Origin: Winslowiella toletana | Lineage (GTDB): Bacteria > Pseudomonadota > Gammaproteobacteria > Enterobacterales > Enterobacteriaceae | Length of the DNA: 64,000 nt | Assembly: GCF_017875465.1 (NCBI RefSeq) | Contig: NZ_JAGGMQ010000001.1 | Coordinates: 806,001-870,000, forward strand | Direction: 5' to 3' | Shown: one piece after another, positions 7,619-15,477 of the stretch | Position numbering within the stretch: position 1 is the first letter of the stretch | How the letters are laid out: every line of letters begins with the position of its first letter | Notes under the pieces: generated by a model | The model's database searches: none | Told to the model about the DNA's origin: nothing | Seen by the model: only the letters and a program-made list of their open reading frames with translations | Translations under genes and position numbers: made by a program

Positions 7619-8617
7619 ATGGCCTATCGACTGAGCCTGCTGGATAAAAGCCCGGTTGCCGACGGCGAATCGCCGTCGCAGGCGTTAGCCCGTACCCTGG
7701 AACTGGCAAAGCGTGCTGAAGAGTGGGGTTTTCATCGTTTCTGGCTGGCGGAACATCATAATACCTTAGCGCTGGCCAGCCCGGCGCCCGAAGTGCTGAT
7801 TGCCTGGATTCTGGCGCATACCCGGCGTTTGCGCGTGGGTTCCGGCGGTGTAATGTTGCAGCACTACAGCCCGTATAAAGTAGCGGAGAACTTTAATCTG
7901 CTGGCGTCGCTGGCGCCTGGCCGCGTTGATCTCGGCGTTGGCAAAGCGCCCGGCGGTCTGCCGCTCGCCACCCGCGCGTTACAGCAGGGGTTGCATCAGG
8001 CGGAAAAAGGCGATTTTGCCGCCCAGCTGGAGCAGCTTGATCGCTGGCTGCGACCTGACAACAGCGCGCCGCAACAGGATAAGTTGCAGGCGACCCCGCT
8101 GCCCTCCCAGCCGGCGCAACGTTTTCTGCTGGGCGCCAGCGAAAACAGTGCCCGGCTGGCAGCCAGTCTTGACTGGCAGTTCGTCTTTGCGGCGCATATT
8201 AATGGCGATATTGATGAGCTGGCGCGCTCACTGGAGGCTTACCATCGCCACAGCGGTGGTCAGCGCGCATTGCTGGCGGTACAGGTTATTACCACCGACT
8301 GCGCGGCAGAGGCGGAACGGCTGGCCAGCGACCTGCAACATTATCGTGTACAGACCGCTGATGGCCAGAGTGTCACCGTCGGCAGCCTGGAGCAGGCCGA
8401 TGCCTTTATTCGCCAGTCTGGCGCAGAAAATTATCGTATAGAACCACGCGTCTCTTCCGTAATAAAAGGCAACGCCAGCGAAGTGCATCAACAGCTGGAT
8501 GCTTTACAGCGCCGTTTTAATATCGATGAATTTATTATCGATACACCAGTCAGTGACGGATATCGCCGTATCAGGTCGCTGGAATTACTCGCCGGTCATC
8601 AGTTAGCCACCGCATAA
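7619..8617 (+). CDS. Luciferase-like flavin-dependent monooxygenase (MsnO8/CmoO-like)
   Basis: A 332-residue protein beginning MAYRLSLLDKSPV, with GVMLQHYSPYKVAENF and GRVDLGVGKAPGG, typical of the bacterial luciferase-like (LLM) family that uses reduced FMN and O2. A good ribosome site (AAGGAA) lies ten bases before the ATG. An ABC importer for polar amino acids and a GNAT acetyltransferase follow in the same direction. This gene set resembles operons for uptake and breakdown of modified cysteines or organosulfur compounds (Bacillus subtilis ytm/cmo genes). The exact substrate cannot be read from the sequence. A 120-bp gap with a hairpin separates it from the importer genes. Confidence 0.85.
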   Translation: MAYRLSLLDKSPVADGESPSQALARTLELAKRAEEWGFHRFWLAEHHNTLALASPAPEVLIAWILAHTRRLRVGSGGVMLQHYSPYKVAENFNLLASLAPGRVDLGVGKAPGGLPLATRALQQGLHQAEKGDFAAQLEQLDRWLRPDNSAPQQDKLQATPLPSQPAQRFLLGASENSARLAASLDWQFVFAAHINGDIDELARSLEAYHRHSGGQRALLAVQVITTDCAAEAERLASDLQHYRVQTADGQSVTVGSLEQADAFIRQSGAENYRIEPRVSSVIKGNASEVHQQLDALQRRFNIDEFIIDTPVSDGYRRIRSLELLAGHQLATA

Positions 8618-8647
8618 CCATCAATAAATACCGCCCGGGAGGTTAAT

Positions 8648-8673
8648 GATGACGGCAATCGGTGGCCGTCATC
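8648..8673 (+). repeat. Hairpin between the monooxygenase and ABC genes
   Basis: GATGACGGC (8648-8656) pairs with GCCGTCATC (8665-8673) around an 8-base loop. No T run follows, so it is more likely an mRNA stability or processing structure than a terminator. Confidence 0.5.
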
Positions 8674-8737
8674 CGCGATACGCCCGGCGTTAAAAAATTC
8701 ACCTGCTGCTGCATCCTTCACACAATAAGAGTCTGAG

Positions 8738-9682
8738 ATGACAAAAACGAATCCACTATTTACCCTCGCACTGCTCTGCGGATTGCTGAGCAGCGGCTTC
8801 ACTGCTGCCGAAGAGGTCAATCTCAACGGCCAGGGCGTCAGCGTCGAAGCCAATAAAGTGCCGGTGAATACCGGGAAAAATCCGCAGGCCATCGCCAGTA
8901 TTCCGGCCGCTCACCGCTTTGCGGTACCGGGCAAATTTACCGTGGCGATTGCCGGGCTGAACTCACCGCCGTTAACGCTGTTTTCCGATGATAATAAAAC
9001 TCTGCTCGGCAGTGAGGCGGATATCGCCCGCCTGGTGGCTGACAGCCTTGGCCTGGAGCTGAATGTGGTCGCCACCTCGTGGGAAGACTGGCCGCTGGGC
9101 GTGGCATCCGGCAAATATGATGCTGCTATCACCAATGTGACGGTGACCAAAGATCGCAAGGAGAAATTCGATTTCGCTACTTACCGTAAAGATTCACTCG
9201 GTTTTTATGTCAAATCCACCAGCAAAATCAGCGCCATCACTAAAGCGGAAGATATTGCCGGGTTGCGGATTATCGTCGGTTCCGGCACTAATCAGGAAGC
9301 CATTTTGCTGGCGTGGGATCAGGCCAATCAGGCTAAAGGGCTGAAAGCCTTTACCCCGGTTTACAGCAAAGATGATGCGGCGCAGACGCTGGCCCTGCAG
9401 TCGGGCCGTGCGGATGCTTACTTTGGTCCGAATGTGATTGGCGCATGGAAAGCCGCGCTGACCGGCCAGACCAGACGCGTCGGCAGCGTTGACGGTGGCT
9501 GGCCAAAAGCGGCGCATATCGCCGTCACCCTGAAAAAAGGCAATGGCCTGGTGGATCCGGTCAATATTGCGCTGAATGGCGTGATTAAAAATGGCAGCTA
9601 CGACAAGGTGCTGAACCGCTGGGGTGAAGGCATTGAACGCCTCGACCATTCCGAAATCAATCCACCAGGCCTCGGCGATTAA
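8738..9682 (+). CDS. Polar amino acid ABC transporter, periplasmic binding protein (family 3)
   Basis: A 314-residue protein with a Sec signal peptide (MTKTNPLFTLALLCGLLSSGFTA, cleavage near residue 24). It has the type II periplasmic binding fold of family 3: ADIARLVADSLGLELN, the YDAAITNVTVTKDRKEKFDFA region and a second lobe around GSGTNQEAILLAWDQ. It delivers a solute to the permease and ATPase encoded downstream. The mature N-terminus has an unusual extension of about 40 residues before the first strand. The ligand may be a sulfur-containing or modified amino acid, by context only. The GNAT gene follows after 10 bp. Confidence 0.88.
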   Translation: MTKTNPLFTLALLCGLLSSGFTAAEEVNLNGQGVSVEANKVPVNTGKNPQAIASIPAAHRFAVPGKFTVAIAGLNSPPLTLFSDDNKTLLGSEADIARLVADSLGLELNVVATSWEDWPLGVASGKYDAAITNVTVTKDRKEKFDFATYRKDSLGFYVKSTSKISAITKAEDIAGLRIIVGSGTNQEAILLAWDQANQAKGLKAFTPVYSKDDAAQTLALQSGRADAYFGPNVIGAWKAALTGQTRRVGSVDGGWPKAAHIAVTLKKGNGLVDPVNIALNGVIKNGSYDKVLNRWGEGIERLDHSEINPPGLGD

Positions 9683-9692
9683 GGGGGTAACC

Positions 9693-10205
9693 ATGAGTCA
9701 GACACAATTTCGCGAGCTGTCGCCGGAAGCGGAGGAGCTGCAACCGATTCTTAGCGGCCTGTTTGGTGAATATGAAGCGCGTTACGGCGACTTTTTTTCC
9801 GCACAACAGGAGCAGGAGCTGACCGAGTGGTATCTGCCGCCGCAGGGACTGTTTATTGTGCTGGAGCGCGACGGCGAAATCATCGCCATGGGCGCCTATA
9901 AAGCGTTTGATGCGCAAACCGCCGAGCTGAAACGCATCTGGACGCGCCGGGATGTGCGCCGTCAGGGACTGGCGCTGGTGATCCTGCAGGAACTGGAGCG
10001 GCGCGCACTGCGCGCCGGTTATCAGCAGCTTTATCTGACTACCGGCTTTCGTCAGCCCGAGGCGGTACGGCTCTATCTGGCGCATGGCTATCAGCCGCAG
10101 TTTGATATTACCCGCGATGCGGAAAGCTACGCCCTGCCGCCTTATGATGGCCGTCTGCGTTTTACCAAACCGTTAACCGTTACGGCAAACGCCGATGCCA
10201 GTTAA
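9693..10205 (+). CDS. GNAT family N-acetyltransferase
   Basis: A 170-residue protein. The start at 9693 is chosen because AAGGGGG lies five bases upstream; the open frame from 9624 overlaps the preceding gene. The acetyl-CoA binding segment is visible as IWTRRDVRRQGLALVILQELERRA (motif A, R-x-x-G variant), followed by LYLTTGFRQPEAVRLYLAHGY. It is embedded between the binding protein and permease genes, so it probably acetylates the imported compound or its product, as SnaA/YtmI-type enzymes do. The stop overlaps the region just before the permease start (GTG at 10216). Confidence 0.85.
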   Translation: MSQTQFRELSPEAEELQPILSGLFGEYEARYGDFFSAQQEQELTEWYLPPQGLFIVLERDGEIIAMGAYKAFDAQTAELKRIWTRRDVRRQGLALVILQELERRALRAGYQQLYLTTGFRQPEAVRLYLAHGYQPQFDITRDAESYALPPYDGRLRFTKPLTVTANADAS

Positions 10206-10215
10206 GGAGCGGTCA

Positions 10216-11142
10216 GTGAAATTAACTACAAAATTACGCGTGGTGCCCGCACGTTATCCGCTGCGCCATTTCGGCGCATTACTGGCGCTATTTATCCTTG
10301 CAGCGGTGATCCAGTCGGTGGCGCTGAATCCGCGCTGGGAGTGGTCGGTGTTTGCCCGCTGGTTCTTTGATCCGGTGATTCTGCACGGGCTGGCGCAGAC
10401 CCTGCTGCTGACGCTGCTCGGCACTCTGTTCAGCATTCTGCTCGGATCGGCACTGGCGCTGGCGCGCCTCTCGCCTTCGTGGTTACTCTCCAGTCTCGCC
10501 TGGGGCTATATCTGGCTGTTTCGTTCGCTGCCGCTGATTGTGGTGCTGATCATTCTGTATAACTTCTCATACCTGTACGACACGCTGTCGCTGGGTATCC
10601 CGTTTACCCCGCTGGTATTCGCCAGTTATCAGACCATTGATGTGCTCGGCCAGTTTCCCACTGCGGTTATTGGCCTGACGCTGGTACAGGCGGCCTATAC
10701 CGCCGAAATTATTCGCGGCGGCATTCTCGGTGTCGATGAGGGGCAGTTTGAAGCGGCGATGGCGCTCGGCCTGCCAGCGCGCCGTCGCACCATGCGCATT
10801 ATTTTACCGCAGGCGCTGCGCGCGATTATTCCCACCGGTTTTAATGAGGTGATCAGTCTGGCGAAAGGCACCGCGATGGTTTATGTACTGGCGATGCCAG
10901 AGCTGTTTTACACCATTCAGATGGTCTATAACCGCACTCAGCAGGTGATCCCGCTGCTGATGGTGGGCGCGGTATGGTATCTGATCGTCACCACCGTGCT
11001 GTCGGTGATCCAGCACTACGTTGAACGCTGGCTGGCGCGCAGCGCCACTCGCAGCCAGCGACCGCCACTGTGGCGTCAGATCCGTCAACGCCTGCAACGG
11101 CGCAGCCTTGCTCAGGGAGTCAGCCATGTCAGAAGCCATTGA
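10216..11142 (+). CDS. Polar amino acid ABC transporter permease
   Basis: An integral membrane protein of the HisM/GlnP family, with the usual permease core GLAQTLLLTLLGTLFSILLGS, the loop EAAMALGLPARRRTMRIILPQALRAIIP and several hydrophobic helices. The open frame begins with an ATG at 10195, inside the GNAT stop region. I prefer the GTG at 10216 because AAGGAG lies five bases upstream, giving 308 residues. A hydrophilic basic tail of about 30 residues follows the last helix. It overlaps the ATPase gene by 17 bases, so the two are translationally coupled. One permease gene probably forms a homodimer. Confidence 0.88.
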   Translation: MKLTTKLRVVPARYPLRHFGALLALFILAAVIQSVALNPRWEWSVFARWFFDPVILHGLAQTLLLTLLGTLFSILLGSALALARLSPSWLLSSLAWGYIWLFRSLPLIVVLIILYNFSYLYDTLSLGIPFTPLVFASYQTIDVLGQFPTAVIGLTLVQAAYTAEIIRGGILGVDEGQFEAAMALGLPARRRTMRIILPQALRAIIPTGFNEVISLAKGTAMVYVLAMPELFYTIQMVYNRTQQVIPLLMVGAVWYLIVTTVLSVIQHYVERWLARSATRSQRPPLWRQIRQRLQRRSLAQGVSHVRSH

Positions 11143-11920
11143 TTACGCAACAAACACGGTGCGCGGTCAGATAAGCATTACCCAGGTCAGTAAAAGCTTC
11201 GGTCGCCATAAGGCGCTGGATGAGGTGTCGCTGGAGCTGGATCCCGGCTCGGTCACGGTGATCCTTGGTCCGTCAGGATCCGGCAAGTCGACGCTGCTGC
11301 GCGCCATTAATCATCTTGAGCGCGTGGATGAAGGCTATATTCAGATTGATGGTGATTATATTGGCTATCAGCGTAAAGGCGATCGCCTGCATGAGCTGAA
11401 AGAGAAAGCCATTCTGCGCCAGCGCACCGAAGTGGGCTATGTGTTTCAGAACTTCAATTTATTCCCGCATCTGACGGTACTGGAGAATATTATTGAAGCG
11501 CCGATTGCGCACAAAAAGCAGAGCCGCGCGCAGGCTATCGCGCTGGCGTATCAGCTGCTGGACACCGTTGGCCTGCGTGAAAAAGCCGATGCCTGGCCGC
11601 GCCATCTTTCTGGCGGCCAGCAGCAGCGTATTGCTATTGCCCGCGCGTTAGCACTCAATCCCCGTGTCATGCTGTTTGATGAACCAACATCAGCGCTGGA
11701 TCCCGAGCTGGTCGGTGAAGTGCTGGATGTGATTAAAAAACTGGCGCGTTCCGGCACCACTATGGTGGTGGTGACCCATGAGATTGGTTTTGCGCGCGAA
11801 GTGGCGGACCGGCTGGTCTTTATGGTTGATGGCAAGGTCGTCGAGCAGGGACAGGCGCAACAGGTACTGAATCAGCCGCAACATCCGCGTACCCGGCGTT
11901 TCCTCGCCAGCGTACTGTAA
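11126..11920 (+). CDS. Polar amino acid ABC transporter ATP-binding protein
   Basis: A 264-residue ABC ATPase of the GlnQ/HisP type: Walker A GPSGSGKST, Q-loop in YVFQNFNLFPH, signature LSGGQQQRIAIARAL, Walker B VMLFDEPTSALDPE and an H-loop in VVVTHEIGF. The start at 11126 lies within the end of the permease gene with GGGAG upstream; the frame from 11021 is only open. It energises uptake through the neighbouring permease and binding protein. It is the last gene of the cluster. Confidence 0.92.
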   Translation: MSEAIDYATNTVRGQISITQVSKSFGRHKALDEVSLELDPGSVTVILGPSGSGKSTLLRAINHLERVDEGYIQIDGDYIGYQRKGDRLHELKEKAILRQRTEVGYVFQNFNLFPHLTVLENIIEAPIAHKKQSRAQAIALAYQLLDTVGLREKADAWPRHLSGGQQQRIAIARALALNPRVMLFDEPTSALDPELVGEVLDVIKKLARSGTTMVVVTHEIGFAREVADRLVFMVDGKVVEQGQAQQVLNQPQHPRTRRFLASVL

Positions 11921-11935
11921 CTCTCCGCATTTTAG

Positions 11936-11972
11936 CGATAAAAAAGCCGGTTTATCAATGTGATAAACCGGC
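11936..11972 (-). terminator. Terminator of the leftward yojI operon (hairpin shared with the ABC cluster end)
   Basis: A perfect 12-bp stem GCCGGTTTATCA (11946-11957) / TGATAAACCGGC (11961-11972). The A run on its left side (11940-11945) becomes a T run on the minus strand, so it should mainly stop leftward transcripts. On the plus strand it lacks a T tract but may still define the 3' end of the ABC cluster. Confidence 0.75.
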
Positions 11973-12107
11973 GTTAACCATTTGGCAAGACGACAGAAAA
12001 GTTCAGGAAAGACGGCAGGCTGCTGATGCCCGGGTCTGAAAAGAGCTTAGCCTTTTGCTATCCCGCTGACTAATAACAATATCTTCAAAATAAATGCATT
12101 TAACTCA

Positions 12108-12935
12108 TCAGGACTCACCGCTACGCAGCATAATACGCAGCACCGGCGCAGACTGCTCTGGCGGCAGCGCCATCACGCGCTGATAAAGATCGCTGATAAT
12201 CCGGCACACCTGCTGATGATCGACATCATTACGCTGCGGTGGCACCAGCATTTTCAGGTCATCGCCATACTTCTGTCCCAGCTGTTGCGCAATCTGCTGC
12301 ATACGGGCATTAGCCTGCAATGTATCCTGCTTACTGTTGCTTTGCGGCTGCTGATAAGAGGCGAGCAGCAGATGGTTATCCGTTTCCACGCGCTGCATTA
12401 ACACTTCTGCCGAATTATATTTCGTCGGGTCAATGCCACCCGCGGTTTGTGGAAACAGGAACTGAAAGCACAGGCTACCGCCCTGCTGTTGCAGCTCGCC
12501 AAGCTGTAACAGCGTGACCGCCATATACTGATTGATATCACTGTCCGGCGCGTAATAGACCCGCCTGCCAATCACTTCGGCGATCTCAGCCTGCAACTGC
12601 CCCAGCGCCTGATGCCTGCTCATACCCTGCTCAATCGCCGCCAGTACCGACTGTTCCAGCGCCAGACGGGTTGCCGGATCCTGCTGTTGCAGGGTGACCA
12701 TCACCGGCAACTTATCGAGGCTTTCACTGACCTGCTGGTGCACACTGCGGGTGCTGTCAGCGTCTGAGTTAAGGAAATCACTGCGCGCCACCTGGCTGCA
12801 CACCAGCATCAGCGCGGTAAACAGCCCTGTCGCCAGCCACTTATCAATCTTTTTAGCTTTCACCAGCCAGCAGAGCCATGCGGCAGAAAGAGACCCTGTG
12901 GATATTAACAACACCATCTGTTGCATATTCATCAT
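12108..12935 (-). CDS. Hypothetical membrane-anchored protein co-transcribed with yojI
   Basis: A 275-residue protein I do not recognise. Two hydrophobic segments lie at about residues 5-25 and 33-50 (LISTGSLSAAWLCWLV and WLATGLFTALMLVCSQVA), then a soluble, glutamine-rich domain with only two cysteines (SLCFQF and QVCRII). Codons 1, 2 and 4 are all ATG; GAGGAG lies two bases before the first, so the second or fourth may be the real start. It begins 22 bp after the yojI stop, in the same direction, so it is probably translated from the yojI transcript. The E. coli yojI locus has no such partner. Confidence 0.75.
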   Translation of the reverse strand: MMNMQQMVLLISTGSLSAAWLCWLVKAKKIDKWLATGLFTALMLVCSQVARSDFLNSDADSTRSVHQQVSESLDKLPVMVTLQQQDPATRLALEQSVLAAIEQGMSRHQALGQLQAEIAEVIGRRVYYAPDSDINQYMAVTLLQLGELQQQGGSLCFQFLFPQTAGGIDPTKYNSAEVLMQRVETDNHLLLASYQQPQSNSKQDTLQANARMQQIAQQLGQKYGDDLKMLVPPQRNDVDHQQVCRIISDLYQRVMALPPEQSAPVLRIMLRSGES

Positions 12936-12957
12936 GTCTCCTCAGCAGGCAGAAACC

Positions 12958-14610
12958 TTAGTGTGCGGTATCGGTGCGTTTTACCGCGTCGAGCGTCGCC
13001 TGCTCACGTTCATGGCCGGTCAGCTCACTCAGCTGGCCATCGCGCATTTCCAGCAGACGGTCAGCATGGATAAAGTAGTGATCGTCATGGCTGATGGCAA
13101 ATACCGTTTTCCCCATTCCCTGTAACCACGGCAGCAGTTCGCGGTAGAAGATGCGGCGGAAATGCGGATCCTGATCGGCAGCCCACTCATCCAGCAGCAG
13201 AATATCGCGCTGCTCGGCGGTGGCCAGCAGTAGCGCCAGACGCTTGCTCTGTCCCTTGGACAGTTGCAGATTCAGCACCTTATTGCCTTCCAGCTTCAGT
13301 TTATCCTGCATTTTCAGGCGTTCCAGCCACTGTTGCACCAGCGCCGGATCGGCAGGCACACCGTCGCGGCCAATCAGGCGGTCAAACAGATGAACATCGG
13401 TAAACACCGCCGAGAATAGCTTACGGAATTCATCGAGGCGTTCGCTATCAATGACTTCGCCATCCAGTATCAGCGCACCGGAGGCGGGCTGATATAAACC
13501 GGTAAGCAACATCGCCAGCGTCGATTTACCGCTGCCATTGCCGCCAATCAAAAACACCAGTTCACCGCGCTTCAGGGTCAGATTGATCGGACCGACGGCA
13601 AAACCGCTGTCACCGTAATGGAACACTACATCGCGCAGTTCCAGCGTCTGCCAGTTTTTCGACGGCGGCAGTGTGCTGAACGCTTCACGGTAGTCCGCCA
13701 GCTTAAAGGTATTAAGCTTATTAAACGCTACCTGCGCACTCAGTAAGGTTGGCAACGCGCCCACCGCCTGCAACAGCGGCGTACGCAGAAACAGCAGCGT
13801 CAGTGAATAGGTGGCGGCCACGGCGGTATCTGCCCAGCCAAGACTGTTGGCCATAAAGAAGGCAAGGCCAATCGCGCCAAGCATCATAATATTCGACCAG
13901 TTGACCGCGCTCAGATGGAACGTATCGGCACGAACAATATGGTGACGGTAGGTTTTCGCGTCTTGCTGATAGACATCTTCGAAGATCTGTTGCGCGCGTT
14001 CGCGGTTCAGCGCCAGCTCTTTGCGGCCATCGATCACCGTCTGATAATCTTTATACAGACGATCTTCGGTTTCACGCAGCGTCGCCAGATGGCGGTAAAC
14101 CCGTGACACCAGCAACCAGCCGCCAACCACGGTGACCGCCACCCAGACAGTGGTCACCATCATCATTTGCGGCGAAAGCCACGCCAGATAAGCGGCGCAA
14201 CCGATGGTGATAATAATCCCCTGAATCAGCTCCGGCAGGCGCACAAACGCCAGCGTAATATTGCGCACATCGCTGGTTAACCCCGCCAGCAGCTGGGCGT
14301 TACCAATCTGTTCGATACGTTCAACGCGGGTATCCAGAATACGTTTTATAAATTCGCCGCGCAGACGATAAATAAAGTGATGTCCCAGCTGGGTAAGCGC
14401 CAGCTGAGCGCCAAAAGTGACCGCCATCAGCAGCAGCAATAAACCCAGGAACTGAGGAAGCACCAGCAGCGACGAGTTAACATTCACAATTAACTCACGG
14501 TTAATAAAAGCAATCAGTCCAATCCCCAGCACAGCACTGAGCAGACTGAGGATCATTACCAGGATAAACGGCCAGCGGTACTGCTTATAAACAACGTAAA
14601 GCAACTCCAT
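12958..14610 (-). CDS. yojI: YojI-like peptide-exporting ABC transporter (fused permease-ATPase)
   Basis: A 550-residue protein (547 in E. coli). The N-terminal six-helix membrane domain begins [15 protein letters not shown]; the C-terminal ATPase has Walker [10 protein letters not shown], the divergent signature [12 protein letters not shown] and Walker [15 protein letters not shown], as in the SyrD/YojI cyclic-peptide exporter family. E. coli YojI, with TolC, pumps out microcin J25. AGGAAG lies just upstream of the start. alkB lies upstream on the same strand, as in E. coli. A Fur-like site lies about 80 bp upstream, suggesting iron-linked control. Confidence 0.92.
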   Translation of the reverse strand: MELLYVVYKQYRWPFILVMILSLLSAVLGIGLIAFINRELIVNVNSSLLVLPQFLGLLLLLMAVTFGAQLALTQLGHHFIYRLRGEFIKRILDTRVERIEQIGNAQLLAGLTSDVRNITLAFVRLPELIQGIIITIGCAAYLAWLSPQMMMVTTVWVAVTVVGGWLLVSRVYRHLATLRETEDRLYKDYQTVIDGRKELALNRERAQQIFEDVYQQDAKTYRHHIVRADTFHLSAVNWSNIMMLGAIGLAFFMANSLGWADTAVAATYSLTLLFLRTPLLQAVGALPTLLSAQVAFNKLNTFKLADYREAFSTLPPSKNWQTLELRDVVFHYGDSGFAVGPINLTLKRGELVFLIGGNGSGKSTLAMLLTGLYQPASGALILDGEVIDSERLDEFRKLFSAVFTDVHLFDRLIGRDGVPADPALVQQWLERLKMQDKLKLEGNKVLNLQLSKGQSKRLALLLATAEQRDILLLDEWAADQDPHFRRIFYRELLPWLQGMGKTVFAISHDDHYFIHADRLLEMRDGQLSELTGHEREQATLDAVKRTDTAH

Positions 14611-14690
14611 AACAACTTCCTGTGTTTTTTAAAATAATCAGAAAAACAAAAAGAACAAGCTGCCAGCAGTTTAATGAGAAGCGATTCGAT

Positions 14691-14709
14691 AGCAATAATA
14701 ATTCTCATT
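14691..14709 (-). promoter_or_regulatory. Fur-box-like site upstream of yojI
   Basis: Read on the minus strand, the 19-mer AATGAGAATTATTATTGCT resembles the Fur consensus: the first half-site differs at one of nine positions from AATGATAAT, and the second half is weaker. It is flanked by a perfect 8-bp inverted repeat, CGATAGCA (14687-14694) and TGCTATCG (14711-14718). It lies about 81 bp before the yojI start. Confidence 0.45.
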
Positions 14710-14734
14710 CTGCTATCGGTTTTCGGTTGTGGGG

Positions 14735-14805
14735 GCAATTATCGACACGGGCGGCGAGAACGCCGCCCCTACGATGTTGTGGGGGGGGGCCGTTATCGGC
14801 CCCGG
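14735..14805. repeat. GC-rich palindromic repeats between yojI and alkB
   Basis: GGGCGGCG-AGAA-CGCCGCCC (14749-14768), followed by CTAC, is one member of a palindrome family that recurs at 52297-52403 and 61595-61662. A second palindrome, GGGGCC-GTTATC-GGCCCC (14786-14803), abuts the alkB stop codon. Both could act as 3' end structures for alkB. Confidence 0.8.
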
Positions 14806-15447
14806 TCAATGCGCGCGACGAAAAGTAATATTGTAGCGATAAGCGCCGGCAAGGGGATGCACGCCGGCTTTAAGCGGCAGAATGCCATGAAAGCGCAGAC
14901 GGGACGGGCCACCCCATACCACCACATCGCCATGCTCCAGCAACACGCGCTGCGTGGCGTCACCACGCTCAAAACCGCCAAACTGGAACACCGCCGGCAG
15001 ACCCAGTGAAACCGAAACTATCGGCTGGCGCAGATCCTTTTCATCCTTATCCTGATGCAAGGTAAGTTTCGCGCCCGGCTCATAGCGGTTTATCAGGCAG
15101 GCGTCAGGCTGGAAATCAGCAAACCCCGCCTGTGCGGCAGCGGCGGTCGCCAGCTGACGAAAGCGTGGCGGCATCGGTGGCCAGTGTCGTCCGGTGGCCT
15201 GATCCTGTTCGGTATACTGATAGCCACGCGCATCGGTTGACCAGCCAAGATCGCCGCAATTGGTCATCGCCACCGACATGCGGTGGCCACCCGGCGTAAT
15301 GCGGTGATGAAACGGATTCTGCGCCGCCACGTCCAGCACCAGTGCCAGCAATTCCGCCCCCTCATCACGCACCAGACGACGTAATATCACCGCGCCCTCT
15401 GCCAGCGGCTCCGACCAGGGCGCATCATCAGCGAACAGATCCAGCAT
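14806..15447 (-). CDS. alkB: AlkB, oxidative DNA/RNA dealkylase
   Basis: A 213-residue protein, matching E. coli AlkB (216) throughout. It uses Fe(II), 2-oxoglutarate and O2 to remove methyl groups from 1-methyladenine and 3-methylcytosine. The iron ligands are visible in LTLHQDKDEKDL (H-x-D) and in RLRFHGI (distal H); the 2-oxoglutarate arginine lies in YRYNITFR. The open frame extends five codons to 15462, but the family start MLDLFADD at 15447 has AGGAG ahead of it. It lies 30 bp behind apbE in the same direction. In E. coli alkB is the second gene of the ada operon; ada is missing here. Confidence 0.96.
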   Translation of the reverse strand: MLDLFADDAPWSEPLAEGAVILRRLVRDEGAELLALVLDVAAQNPFHHRITPGGHRMSVAMTNCGDLGWSTDARGYQYTEQDQATGRHWPPMPPRFRQLATAAAAQAGFADFQPDACLINRYEPGAKLTLHQDKDEKDLRQPIVSVSLGLPAVFQFGGFERGDATQRVLLEHGDVVVWGGPSRLRFHGILPLKAGVHPLAGAYRYNITFRRAH

Positions 15448-15477
15448 ACTTTTCTCCTGCACCGCTTAGCGGCGGCG

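Noticed and set aside
8738..9682. Cystine-specific binding protein (TcyJ/FliY) as a firm call
   Set aside because: The fold is family 3, but specificity residues cannot be read with confidence; only the general class is reported.
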